Shown: piece by piece, positions 45,795-56,782 of the stretch
How the letters are laid out: every line of letters starts with the position of its first letter
How positions within the stretch are numbered: position 1 is the first letter of the stretch
NCBI GenBank assembly: GCA_016271365.2
Contig: CM028136.1
Coordinates: forward strand, 472,748,001-472,812,000
Reading direction: 5' to 3'
Source: Neoceratodus forsteri
Taxonomy: Eukaryota; Chordata; Ceratodontiformes; Ceratodontidae
Length of the DNA stretch: 64,000 bases
Position numbers and translations under genes: made by a program
The notes under the pieces: model-generated
Databases searched by the model: none
The model's input: only the letters and a program-made list of their open reading frames with translations
What the model was told of the DNA's origin: nothing

Positions 45795-48700
45795 ATGCCT
45801 GCAAAGAGATATGCAAGCAAAGTTGTTTTTCACCATGGCACTGCTGCCAGTGGTAAGATTGTCTGTGGGCATGGTAGTATGCAGTCACAGAAGTGCATTG
45901 CTGATGTGAGGAAAGATATTTCTCCTTCAATGTTTTTTACAGCGCAATCAGTAGCTTCACTCATAGTTGGAGGAGATGATGTTGTCTCAGCTGGTGGTGT
46001 TAGTGCAGTTGCTGGTGGTGGTATGAGTATTGCTGCTTCAAGTTCCACTTCTGACCAGTTTACCATGTCCAAAAATATAGTGGATGTGAAGCAGCACCAA
46101 TAAGTGACAGTGTATATGATGTCACACTCCCAAGTAACATCCCAGTAACTGAACATGAGGATTCTCATCATCATGTCAGCAATAGCACACAATGTGACAT
46201 TTCTTCCACCATGGTTCAGGTCACGCATTTGCTGTGCAGTGATTCACAGTGTGGAGAAATAATTTTGGGTGATGGTGGTGCTGAGGATGTTGAATCTCAT
46301 GATGATGATGTTGCTGTGGTTGCAACATGCAGTTCACATGCCAGCATCCAAGCAGAAGATGTGGATGATGTTGATGAATATGATAATGATGTCAGTGATC
46401 CCTGTTGGTAACCGGAGAAAAAGAAATTCAAGGTTTACATTACCCCCCCATAAAAAATTTGTGATTTTCCAGTTTCAGTTAATGATGATGACCCAGTAAT
46501 AATGATAGGTAGTCATGGTGGTCAGTTGCAGTCCAAGTGTATCCTGCCTGAAACATCATGTACTGTAGCACACCCCCCACTTCATGGCTTAAAAAATTGG
46601 AGTCCAATAAGCAGCATCAGGGACATGTTAAACTAGAGCATCACAATCCCTTGTGTTTTTGTGCAAGATACAAATGATGATTCAGTTGCAATCTGCGAGG
46701 TTTGCCATGTGCGTGTGAATCGAGGCAAAAAGGGGAGCCATCTGGGCACTGGAGGACAGCATATGCATCTTAAGAATAGACACTGTGGACACAGCACAAG
46801 TTGGCAGCTAATTCCACAGTGGGCCATTCGCCCTTGTCACTGGCAACCATACCAGCATGTTATCCCCTTCCATGACTGTTAAGCCCAGTAGGAAATTAAA
46901 TGTGTGCAGTAGTGTGGTAATAAGAGCAGAGAATTACTACAGGCATGATGAGGTAGAGGATGAAAATGACTTTGAAATGTTGTCCAGTGCTGATGAGAGT
47001 AGCAGTTTTTGTGGTGGTGGTGGTGGTGGTGGTGAATGCAGTATGTCTAGTGCAAGTGGTACATCAACCCCAGTTGGCAAATCTGGCAAAATAACAGCAT
47101 TTCTGTGTTTGTCATCATCACCTGTGCAACTGTCTTCATCAAATGTCCACACTCCACCCCCTGCCAATGCCATTCATCACAGAGCACAAACATTTGTGAT
47201 CAACACACCCCCCGTGTAAAACGTTTAAGTCAGCCCATGTTACAGATTATTTTTGCGCATAAGCTGAAGTACCCCTGAATCATACAGTGTCACGTGAACT
47301 CAATGCTGCTGTAGCGGAAATGCTGGCAATTGATCTTTTGCCCTTCTCCTTTGTGAAGAATTCTGGGTTCCGGTGGTTTGCTACAAGTGCCTGTCCAAAA
47401 TGGAAAGTCCCATCCAGGTCATACTTTTCTACCCGTGCTGTCCCTGAGTTGTTCCGCACTGTGTCCGATTCAGTAAGACATGCCCTTCAACATTTCTCCT
47501 CTCCATTCATCCATTTAAGTATGGATATGTGGACAAGTGGAAAAACAGTGGGGAGTTCATATCTGTGTATAACTGCACACTGGGCACAGGTGCTGGGGGT
47601 TGTTTATGATGTTGGTAGTGTGAATAATCAGTGCAGTAAGGTGGATTGTTGTGGTAGCAATCTTCCAGGAATTCCACAGCATGCAACGATTGTCTGTGCA
47701 CAGTGTGACCTGTTCACACACTGGTGAGAACATGTTGGACGTGGTACTGACTGAAATTGACAGATGGCTAAACCCTCTGTCCGTGAGAGCTAGGTTCATA
47801 GCAAGTGACAATGGGTCAAATGTGGTGAAATGCATCACGAATGGTGTGTTTTTTTCATGTTCCATGCATGGCCCACTGTTTAAATATTGTGGTTCAGAAG
47901 TTTCTGCAGCACCCTGATATAAAGGAAATGCTGATCAATGCACAACTGTATCTGCTCTCACTTTTCAAGACCTGGAAAGGCCCGTGACCAACTGCGGCAG
48001 TTGCAAATACAGCCTGCCACAGCACTGCTTGAAGCTGGAAGTTGTCACCCAATGGAACTCCACTTTATACATGGCAGAGAGGTTGTATGAACAATACAAT
48101 GCCATCTCAGAATATCTTGTTATGCACACTAGCCGTGACAGTTCCAGGGCCTCCATGTCTATTTTGACTGAACAGTGGCGCCTCATGGACTCTGTAATAA
48201 CAATTTTACGGCCTTTTGAACATGCCACACAGGCAGTGAGTGACGAGTCTGCCTCCATTAGCCAATCAATTCCACTGCTGTGGGTGCTAAGGCAGACATT
48301 GACGAATGTACAGCATAGCCTGGATGTTGCTGGAGACAGTGTTAGCAATGTGTTGCTGAAACGCAAGCTGACAGTATTTGATTAGAATTGTCACATCTTG
48401 AGCATTTAGCATAGTGACAACTTTGCAACAGCAACAATGTTGTACCCACGATACAAACATGGAATTGCCTCACTACTGCAGGGCAGTCCTGAATGGGTAA
48501 AAACTGTCAGTGGGCAACTGGTGTGCTTGATTCATGGGGCACAGAAGTCACGCGCCAAGGTAAGCAAACATCAGTGGCATAATAAGGCTGAAGGTGAACC
48601 TGGAGGAGTAGTATCAAGCATATCCTGTAAGGGGAAAGGGACTGCAGTTCCAGGTGGTCTGTCATCAAAAGTGGTTGGCGTTAACCCACTTTGGGAAGCT

Positions 48701-49250
48701 TTGCCCCAAGTGGGGATTTGTGACATAAATGATTCCGGAGAAGTGGATGATGCATCAACCTTTGGACTTAGAGCAGCACAATGAATGGTTGAGTCATATT
48801 TGTCTGAAAACAGGCATCTGTCTATAACTGATGATCCCCTTTTATACTGGAGTGGAAAGGTCAGTGAATGGCCAGAGCTGACCGCTGTGGCACGAAATAC
48901 CTGACATGCCCACCCTCCAGTGTGAGTGTTGAGAGGATATTCAGCTCAGCAGGTGCAACAGTTCAGGATCATTGTACAAACCTCTCTCCTGTAAATCTCA
49001 GTTTGCTGACATTCATAAAATGAATAAGAGGCACATACCAACTCAGACTGAAATCACAGTATTCATACCCCGGCATAGTCATGGTTTTGCTGATGTTGTA
49101 GAAAGGGACCATCCTGGTGGCAGTGGCAGCATTAAATGGCCTACCATTGATGTAGATGATAACACAATGGAGAAAGAATTTCCCAGTGGTCAGAATTCAG
49201 ACATAGAAGACTGCGAGGGCAGCTTTCTCTGTGAGGATGATGATGAATGA
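45795..49250 (+). pseudogene. hAT-superfamily transposase with BED zinc finger, decayed
   Basis: This is a cut-and-paste DNA transposase of the hAT superfamily. It starts at ATG 45795 (MPAKRYASKVVFHHG). A long low-complexity Gly/Ser/Asp region precedes a BED finger at about 46690-46785 (CEVCHVRVNRGKKGSHL...HMHLKNRH). Catalytic-domain blocks follow in several frames: MSRELNAAVAEMLAIDLLPFSFV (47287), LSMDMWTSGKTVGSSYLCITAHW (47516), VRARFIASDNGSNVVKC (47783), LVMHTSRDSS, LTEQWRLMDSVITILRPFEHATQ (48163) and MLYPRYKHGIASLL (48437). The C-terminal dimerisation block is TCPPSSVSVERIFSSAG (about 48905-48955) with LSLLTFIKMNKRH. It ends near 49250 in an acidic EDCEGSFLCEDDDE. At least eight frame breaks or stops make it non-functional. 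Confidence 0.85.
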
Positions 49251-49383
49251 TGATGAAGTTAATGTTGGCAGGTTTTAACTTAAGTGGTTAAAAGGCAGTC
49301 ACGTTTCTTGTATGATACATGTTTTCTTTTTCATAAAGTTAAATCAGTGTCCCACTCATAGTGACTCAAATTCCATATTTCCA

Positions 49384-49690
49384 GTCACATTTATAACACA
49401 GAGCACAGTATATCCTGCCCTCGGACTACCACCACCATAAGACTGCTGTTACCTGTTCACTACTGCCACCATAGGGAATGTGACCACGTGTCCCTCTGGA
49501 CTACCACCACCATAAGACCACTGTTCACCACTACCACCACAGGGGATGTGACCATGTGTCCCCCTGGACTACCACCATCATAAGACCACTGTTAGACACT
49601 GCCACCACCACTAGATGCAGGAAGATGTGAGAGGAAATGTCATCATGTGCCTCAGCTATGACCACCACCACCCACCACCACCATTGTGAC
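49384..49690. repeat. Minisatellite, about 65-bp unit
   Basis: CTACCACCACCATAAGAC at 49426, 49501 and 49568 (third variant ACCACCATCATAAGAC) alternates with GATGTGACCA.GTGTCCC.CTGG. There are three to four units. It lies just beyond the hAT coding end and may be part of its 3' UTR. Confidence 0.8.
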
Positions 49691-49921
49691 AATGTTTTCC
49701 ATTACATGTCTTGACCATGCCAAGGCAGAGGGAGTCGAACAGGAAACTACATCCATGAGCCACAGGCACAAGGCTTCTTACTATTAAAACTATAAAGTGA
49801 GTATGTGTACTAATATTTTTCATGCTATTCAACTTCCTTTAGCTGCATGTTTCATTTTCCGTTGCTTTTCTGAGCTGCAATGGTCAAACACAAATGGTCA
49901 ACTTATTTTGTTTTTTTACAG

Positions 49922-50023
49922 GTTAACAACAAAGGACTGTCCTTCACTGAAGGTCTGTATCAATGGTACAGCCGCAGTACTGTTTACAGCAACCTATGGG
50001 ATATCCATTTTCAATCCATACTG
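49922..50023 (+). other. Candidate lone coding exon (102 bp)
   Basis: The interval is bounded by a polypyrimidine-type acceptor (TTATTTTGTTTTTTTACAG) and a consensus donor (CTG|GTAAGTA). It is 102 bp, exactly 34 codons, open in two frames. Frame 1 reads VNNKGLSFTEGLYQWYSRST and continues to HFQSIL. The other open frame includes CPSLKVCINGTAAVLFTATY. I do not recognise either. No neighbouring exon was found. It could be an exon of a host gene with very long introns, part of the hAT 3' region, or chance. Confidence 0.3.
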
Positions 50024-50361
50024 GTAAGTATATCAATTTTACTTAGTATGTTCCTTTTTTTCATAACAGTGCAAAAAATCCGACTGATGATTCATAAACT
50101 AGGTGACATGTATGTCACAAAAAATATTTCTGCAACATATCATGCACTGTATTCCAAATTTGTAGCTGTGCAGCCATGACAGTGTTGAAAAAGTTGGACC
50201 TAGGTCATGTTACTTTTACTTGACAAGATGTGGTTTTAAAATGCAACTTGAGACACAAGGACGCTGACACAGTATATTTGTTATACAGCCTGGTACTAAA
50301 TTAAATTGTGATCTGATGATTGCAATGGGACAGCTTGCTATCTGTGTTAATCTAAATACCC

Positions 50362-50558
50362 ATGGTGGCAGTATGGCGCAGTGGTTTAAGGCTCTGAGCT
50401 GCAAATCTGGAGACCTGGGTTTGAATCCCACAGCCCTCACTTGCATACTGTGTGACCCTGAGCAAGTCATTTAATTTTCTCGTGCTCCCAGGTTGCACCT
50501 GTAAGCAAGCTTTCAGCTTAGTGTGTCTCTCCTGGTTAAATAATTGGAAAAAAAAAGA
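50362..50558 (+). mobile_element. CORE-SINE (tRNA-derived)
   Basis: The head is GGCGCAGTGGTTTAAGG (box A) and GGTTTGAATCCC (box B). The core is TGTGTGACCCTGAGCAAGTC. The tail is AAGCTTTCAGCTTAGTGTGT and ends in an A-run at about 50549-50557. It is about 195 bp and close kin of the copy at 39.25 kb. Confidence 0.88.
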
Positions 50559-50988
50559 AACAGCCACAGCTTAAACATAATGTCTTACTGCTGCAATCAA
50601 GTTGTAATAAGTCCTTCATTTCTTTTTAAGGAAACTTCCAGATGCTTTGTGGTGTCATAATTGTCTTATCCAAAGCACTTCTTCAACATCATGCCCCCCA
50701 TCCCGGGCTGGGGCAGACATGCAACAAGCAGAAGTTGTTTGAATCGATGATGACCATGACCATCATTACCAGACTGGAGAAGGATGCAGATGACATCTGT
50801 GAAGAAGTAACCAAATAATAAACCATTAATGAGAGCTACTTGCAAATATGCTCCCCCCCCAAAAAAAAATACTTACCTTCATTGGCTTGAGAGTATTCCA
50901 TTTCCAATTTTAACACCAAAATTTCTCATCAAGCACTGGAATGTGCACACCAACAGTATGTGACCTGTGATACAAAACAATACAATGA
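50559..50988. other. Unassigned sequence
   Basis: No gene or repeat is recognised. A short poly-C/poly-A tract lies at 50852-50868. Confidence 0.4.
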
Positions 50989-51092
50989 GTGTATATATCT
51001 ATATCTATATCCATATCTATATCTATATATATCTATATATATCTATATATATATATATATATATATATAGATATATATAGATATAGATATAA

Positions 51093-51132
<40 letters not shown>

Positions 51133-51149
51133 AACCCCACCTACAAAAT

Positions 51150-51187
<38 letters not shown>
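50989..51187. repeat. TA/TATATC compound microsatellite
   Basis: TATATC units pass into their complement GATATA and (TA)n, interrupted by a short unique CAACCCCACCTACAAAATAC at 51132-51151. Open frames here are artefacts. Confidence 0.95.
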
Positions 51188-51189
<2 letters not shown>

Positions 51190-51302
51190 ACTCACCAAGC
51201 CTACTATTAGTATACGCATAAAAAGGCACTCTTCCATTCAGTTGAGGTGATCGCATCTCATTCACAGGAATCACAGCACACTTTGAACAAGCAACAGTTC
51301 TA

Positions 51303-52542
51303 ACATACTAACATACTAAAATGCCAGCAGAATAGTCCTAACGGTCTTTCGTGTCTGCTCATTTGGTCAGCCCCTACCCTGGGTGCTGACCTTGCTGAAC
51401 CCCCTCGCCTTCTCTGGCTTCTCCTTCCCAGTTCCAGATATTCTCGCTGCATTGGATTTTGCTTCCAGAACCCTTCCCCTGTACCTGTCCCACCCCCTCC
51501 TGAACCCCTCCACTGTCTCTGCCTCCACCAGCCCCTAGGCAGTGCATTCCATGGCTCCACCACCCTGTCAGTGAAGTAGCACCTCCTCCTTTCTCCCTGA
51601 ATCTTCCCCCTCCAGCTTCCACCCATGCCCCTCAGTGGCCCCTCCTCCTTCCTTCGAAGCACCCTGACTGTTTCTTCCCTATTTACCTCTTCATGTACCT
51701 GAAGACCTCTATCATGTCCCCCGGTCCCTTCTCTCTTCCAGTGTGTACATATTTAGCTCTTGAGCCTCTCCTCATAGGTCCTGTCCCCAACCCCAAATCA
51801 TTTTGGTTGCCCTCCTCTGGACCCTCTCTAGGAGTTTAATGTCCTCTTTAAGTGTGGCCTCCAAACTGCATGCAGTACTCGAGGTGCGGCCTCACCAAGC
51901 AGTTATACAGAGGGAGTATCACTTCCTCCTTCTGGAGGTGATCCTCTAGTGATGCATCCCAGCATCCTGTTGGCCTTGGCTGCTGCCCTCCTACAAGTCT
52001 CCGAGTTGTTCATCTTGACATCCACCACCACCCCCAGGTCCCTCTCAGCCATCGAGACTTGTAGCATTTCCCCAGGGTGTACACTTGGCCTGGGTTTCTG
52101 GCCCCCAGGTGGAGTACCTTGCATTTCCCTGCATTGAACCTCAGCTTCCACTTTCTAGACCATCTTTCCAGAGTCTCCAGGGCCCCCTGTAGGGCCACCC
52201 TCCCCTATTCCCCATCCACCACCACCCCCAGTTTTGAGTCATCCACAAAGAGACTCATCTCGCTCCTGATTCCTGTCTTTATGTCAGAGACGTAGGCGTT
52301 GAACAGGAGGGGCCCAAAGGACTGATCCCTGTGGGACTCCACTAATGACCCTCCTTGGAGATGAGACTATCCCGCCAACTATGACCCTCTGGATCCAGTC
52401 CTGGAGCCAATTGCCTATCCATCTGATCATCTGGTTCCCCACCCCCATTTCTCCCAGCTTATCCAACAGGCCTACATGAGGAACAGAGTCAAATGCCTTG
52501 CTGAAGTCTAGAAAGAGGACGTCCACTGGTCTACCCAGGTTC
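51303..52542 (-). pseudogene. CR1-type LINE, RT to 3' end
   Basis: The complement reads the RT palm start (MDVLFLDFSKAFDSVPHVGLLDKLGEMGVG, GGIVSSPRRVISGVPQGSVL; frame 52526-52284). It then reads a frameshifted middle (LETLERWSRKWKLRFNAGKCKVLHLG, MAERDLGVVVDVKMNNSETCRRAAAKANRMLGCI) and a C-terminal block (RRCYFTDRVVEPWNALP). The 3' tail at 51303-51318 is TAGTATGTTAG on the complement, the minority tail type shared with the 10.66-kb copy. It is 5'-truncated at about 52542 within the RT. Several frameshifts. Confidence 0.9.
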
Positions 52543-52868
52543 TCTCACGGTCATCATTTCTGACAGAACACTGAATGGATTCATGTCATGTTGTTATCCC
52601 TCCTTCACACAGTTTGGCAAGACACTGTGCATCATGACATCATCATCACAGTATGTTAATTTTCTGGACACAAGACAGTTGCATTTTGGGGATGCAGAAA
52701 AATTATGGGGACTCTGTGTGACCAGTGCACACGTGAATGACTATGCAATACATTCTGGGGGACTTTGCATGTGGTGTAATACTCCCATGTCACTTTGTCA
52801 GCACTTGGGAAATTTCTGGACACAAGACCATTGCATTTTGTGTGTTGTGACCACATAATGTCAGAATT
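52543..52868. repeat. Duplicated block
   Basis: TTCTGGACACAAGACAGTTGCATTTTG (52661) recurs as TTCTGGACACAAGACCATTGCATTTTG (52815), a 154-bp period. No gene. Confidence 0.65.
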
Positions 52869-53433
52869 AATTTATAAATTAAAGCAGCAGTGCAAACATC
52901 TGGTGAAACTTTTTACCTACACTTTTTTATGCTATTTTAGATTGCCAGCCACTTACCTCCTGACTTTTATGATACTCTTCTTTTCACAATTTGTGTCCGC
53001 TTTAGTATTTTTTCTCATGTCTGAAAAAATAAAAGTAGCACTCTCTTTTAATATGGCTCAGACCAGGTTTTCATCAGTATTTGCAGCTATTTTTGAACAA
53101 ATATTTTCTGTGAGGTCAGAAAACACTGTTTGTTGCATAATTGTTAATTTTACTCACAACAGAAGTGATATATAAACAAATGATGGACAAAAACAGTGGA
53201 AAATACTGATAAAAAACTGATCCACACCATATTAAAAGAAGAGCTCCTTTTATTATTTCAGACATGAAAAAAGTGCTAAAGCAGACATGAATACTGGAAA
53301 GAATGATGTCATATGATACAAGTCAGGAGTTAAGTCAAGTGACAATGTAAAATAGCATAAAAGGTATAGGTCACAATTTTCACCAAATTGTTGCACTGCT
53401 GCTTTATTGTCTATTTAAAAAAATAAATATTTC
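52869..53433. mobile_element. Foldback element, about 565 bp
   Basis: AAAGCAGCAGTGCAA at 52881 is inverted at about 53389-53404 (TTGCACTGCTGCTTT). Further pairs are TATGCTATTTTAGATTG with CAATGTAAAATAGCATA, CTCATGTCTGAAAAAATAAAA with TTTTATTATTTCAGACATGA, and CTTTTAATATGG with CCATATTAAAAG. Arms are about 220 bp and the centre is near 53150. Confidence 0.85.
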
Positions 53434-53659
53434 TGAAGCCTCGGTAATGTTTACTTTCTGTCAGGACTCATGAAGTGTTTGTCATTGCAGGACTGTGAGC
53501 AGTGCAAGTATGCTGTGCTAAACTGTATGTGTGCCGTCAGTGTTCTTCCCTGTGTGTGCAGACATTGTCCAGCCTTGTGCAAACATATATATGGTGTGAC
53601 TTGTTGCAGTATCTGAAAAATAAAGATAAGAAAGAATATATGATGCATATTTTATTTAA

Positions 53660-53796
53660 GCAATAACGCCTGACAGGGTGTGTGTTGTGCAACGTCACAC
53701 CTCAGGTGGTTGGGCACAAGGCCGCAGGCTGAGTGTGTCCAATACCTGAGGCGTGATGTTATACCAGCACAACACACACCTTGGAGGGCATTATTG
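53660..53796. repeat. Hairpin inside the 53.4-kb element
   Basis: GGTGTGTGTTGTGC (53679-53692) pairs with GCACAACACACACC (53767-53780). CACACCTCAGGT pairs with ACCTGAGGCGTG. The outer words are AATAACGCC and GGGCATTATT. Confidence 0.85.
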
Positions 53797-54069
53797 CTAT
53801 TATACAATGGCTTGTTGTAATACAGAATAAAAAAAATTATTTTAAAGAATGTTTTTGTTAGTGTGGAAGAATATTTTTGTTTCTTAAGAGAAGATGCAAA
53901 AAAAGAGTAACTAATGGTCATGGTGGGCAGCCAAATGGGTTCACATTGCTGAGACTAGACCTGTGATGTTGTGCTGGGATAACATCATGGGTCCAGCACC
54001 CAGACTGACCAATCAAAGACCAGTATTCTTTCTTGCCATTGTATAATTGTACCATCAACACCAGCAGAG

Positions 54070-54252
54070 TAAGGGATATGATATTTTTTCAGAGGTCTCG
54101 GGCCACTGTGCACCTCAGTCACTCACAGTGCACACATGAGTTTGCAGAGATAATAGCACAAAAAACACATGCTCTCCTAAAAGTCATGTGTGCAGTATGT
54201 GACTAAGGTGCATCTGACTAGACACCTCTGAAAAAATATTATATCCCTTAGT
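54070..54252. mobile_element. Hairpin MITE, about 180 bp
   Basis: TAAGGGATATGATATTTTTT (from 54070) is inverted as AAAAAATATTATATCCCTTA (to about 54252). CAGAGGT and ACCTCTG follow inwards, then GTGCACCTCAGTCAC with GTGACTAAGGTGCA. Arms are about 80 bp. Confidence 0.85.
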
Positions 54253-54515
54253 CCACTGATGATGATGGTGACAATAAAATATACATTATATATTCTTATC
54301 TCTATTCTTTATACCATAAACACTGCAACAAGTCAGCATATGTATGTTTTCAAGAACCTGGACGATGTCTGACATCACACACACAGGAGACAACACTGAC
54401 TGCACAATGCAATTTAGCACGTTATACTTGCACTGCTCAGTCCTGCTTTTCCACAACCACTCTACAACAGAAAGTAAACATTACTGAGGCACCGAATTAT
54501 TAAAAACAGGAGAAC

Positions 54516-54560
54516 GTATGTATGTATGTATGTATGTATGTATGTGTATGTATGTATATA
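54516..54560. repeat. TATG microsatellite
   Basis: Repeated GTAT units. Confidence 0.95.
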
Positions 54561-54739
54561 TTTAAACTACTACTGTGGCCTTCCCTCTCTCTGTTATTAA
54601 ACAAAAGACAAAACAGTACAGTGGTGTGTGTGTGTGTGTGTGTGTGGGGGGGAGGTTTTCTGCAAAAGAAAAAGCTAATGGGGGATCCTCTGCTGGTCCA
54701 GCAGCAGATAGAGCATTGACACAATCTGTAACTGGTGTC

Positions 54740-55230
54740 ACTCTATCTGCTCCAGCTGCTGCTGGACAGCACCCACCCTCTCATTGTTTTTTCCACCATG
54801 GCCCACAAAAGCACTATGTCTGCCTGAGTTGCAGGCATTGTGGGGTCCACTGGTGATGGTAAACCAGGTAGAGGTGGTGGTGGTGAGGATGGTGCTAGTG
54901 GCAGTGGTGGAGCAGCTGTTGCTCGGTCCCTCCTCCTGCTGCGGTGATGCACAACAGCAGCACCCTCTGCCACTACCACAGAAGGGCCAGCAGGAGGAGG
55001 CCTGGACCGTTTTGTGGCAGCCTGCCACTCCACCTTGTGGTGGTTCAACATATGGGTACACTGACCCCCAGTCCACAGATGTGTCTTCTGAGGGCCATGG
55101 CGCACCTCCACCCCACAAAGTATACATACCACAAGGCTGCTGTCCCCTTGACACAGTTGAAAAACTGCAAAACTGGGGAGCTACGGGCAGGACCAGGTAT
55201 GGGAGGGCAGATGCAGTTCTGGCAGCATGG
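54740..55230 (-). pseudogene. hAT transposase N-terminal fragment with BED finger
   Basis: On the complement, SSPVLQFFNCVKGTAA (about 55190-55145) is followed after one frame change by VCILCGVEVRHGPQKTHLWTGGQCTHMLNHH (55132-55040). This is a BED-type finger aligned with CEVCHVRVNRGKKGSHLGTGGQHMHLKNRH of the plus-strand hAT at 46.7 kb: the same C-x2-C, the same THL/SHL.TGGQ phrase and the same H-x-H end. After the finger comes a Pro/Ser-rich stretch to about 54743. No catalytic domain follows, so it is truncated. The frameshift within the finger disables it. Confidence 0.7.
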
Positions 55231-55617
55231 TCATGCTGGGGCTTGACCTGCTGCTGTGGAGGCAGTGCTGCAGGAGGTTCTGCAGTTTCCACTGGTGGTG
55301 GTGGTGGTGGACTTGGTGGATGTGGTGGTGCTGCTGCTTCTGGAGGGGTGGGGGAGGACCAAAGACTTTAGAACAGTCCAACACCACCCGGCCACACCCC
55401 CATGCATGTGCACTACTCCCCATCCCCTCCTGCCAGTAATGCTGCCACATGGCTCCACTGCCCCAGACACAGTCCCACACATTCCCTCCAGTTCTGACTT
55501 AGACAGTCTCCATCCTGCCCCTGCTCCATTTAAAAAAATCCCTCCTTCCCTCTCTGACTAGAGGCAGCCATCCATGTGCAGAACTCACACAACACAAGCA
55601 CACACACAGTCTCACAC

Positions 55618-55663
<46 letters not shown>

Positions 55664-56115
55664 CACATGCACACACATGCACACAACAAAACTTATAAAA
55701 CAAAAAAATCAGTCACCACAAGAAAAAATAAACTGGCAAAACAGTACAAAAAAAACTTAATTAGCTTTTAAAAAGGCTTTTGGGTTTCATCACTTTTAAG
55801 AACAACAACAATCCTCTCCTCTCCTCTCCCTACACTAAATGCCTCCTCTCTGTTACTCAGCACACAAGAAAGTGAAAGTATCTGCTTGTATGACTTCACT
55901 TCCTTCCTGTCTGGCTAAAGCATGTGACTTACACTACTGAAAGCCATGTGATGTGTGGGGGGCTGCCTATATTGTTGTCACTTCACCTTACTTCCTGCTA
56001 AGGCAGAATGACAATGTGAAGTGAGCACTTTGCAATGGTCACTTCACGTAGTGCCAGGACAATGCAAAGTGGCCACTTCATGTTCACTTCACCAGCAGAA
56101 TTTAATTTTGCTGCA
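55231..56115 (-). promoter_or_regulatory. 5' subterminal and leader region of hAT element 2
   Basis: Reading inwards from about 56115 on the complement: AGAGATGCAGCAAAATTAAA, GCTGGTGAAGTGAACATGAAG, further GTGAAGTG/CACTTCAC copies near 56076, 56039, 56017 and 55980, AAAAGCCTTTTTAAAAG near 55775, a CA/TG microsatellite at 55570-55690, and then the BED frame. The same order occurs at 44.55-45.8 kb on the plus strand. Confidence 0.5.
55612..55663. repeat. CA microsatellite
   Basis: (CA)n on the plus strand. Open frames across it are artefacts. Confidence 0.95.
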
Positions 56116-56159
56116 TCTCTACTGCTGTAGGATGACACTCGCTTAAGGAAAACTCCACC

Positions 56160-56782
56160 CTAATATCTTCTAGATGTTATTTGTTTCCATGTCAATAGAC
56201 AACTCTTTTCATGCAGCTGTTAAGGATGTATGCAAATGTTTTAGTCTGTTTTTACAGTTCATACTAGGCCCTGTGACTGCCCTGGGAGTCTCCATTTCAT
56301 GGCTGTTAAAATCTTATTGATCCTGAGAGCTGCATTAGCATATGAAAACATGATGCGTAATCACCCTTTAAACTCCCCAGTATGCCTGCCTGCTTAGTTA
56401 GTCTTAAAAGAAACAAGCTGCGAAAAGGTGTGGAATACCACATTTACCTTCAGTGAGCTTTGCAAACTGAGTTATAATGCAGATTTTTTTTCCCCTTTAA
56501 ACTTTCTTCAGTTTATGAGTTTCCAGAGAGGTTTTGCAGGGTATTTGTTCTTTTAGCATAAAGATACATGGGATAAATGGGTGAGCTGACATCATGTTCT
56601 CATATGCTAATGCAGCTCTCAGGGACAATGCAATTTCAACAACTATGAAATGGAGACTCCCAGGCAGACACAGGGCCTAGTATGAACTGTAAAACAGACT
56701 AAAATATGTGTATGCATCCCTAACAGCTACATGAAAAGAGTTGTCTATTGACATGGAAACAACATTTAGAAGAAATACCACA
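56160..56782. mobile_element. Foldback element, about 620 bp
   Basis: TTTCCATGTCAATAGACAAC (56184) is inverted as GTTGTCTATTGACATGGAAA (56739). Further pairs are CAGTTCATACTAGGCCCTGT with ACAGGGCCTAGTATGAACTG, GGGAGTCTCCATTTCAT with ATGAAATGGAGACTCCC, and GAGCTGCATTAGCATATGA with TCATATGCTAATGCAGCTC. Arms are about 210 bp and 90% or more alike. No coding content. Confidence 0.9.

Larger units (their letters stand above)
53437..54505. mobile_element. Large inverted-repeat element containing smaller palindromes
   Basis: The left arm 53437-53660 and the right arm 54285-54505 are inverted copies (GTAATGTTTACTTTCTG with CAGAAAGTAAACATTAC; GAGCAGTGCAAGTAT with ATACTTGCACTGCTC; TGACTTGTTGCAGT with ACTGCAACAAGTCA). 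Between them lie a 53797/54037 pair (ATTATACAATGGC and GCCATTGTATAAT) and two further hairpins listed separately. No ORF. Confidence 0.8.

Noticed and set aside
49715..49790. tRNA-like boxes on the minus strand (GTTCGACTCC, GGCTCATGG)
   Set aside because: The spacing between the box A-like and box B-like words is too short for a tRNA and no cloverleaf arms could be paired.
54784..55371. 195-codon plus-strand frame
   Set aside because: It is antisense to the BED-finger fragment of the minus-strand hAT and is made of GGTGGT-type repeats.
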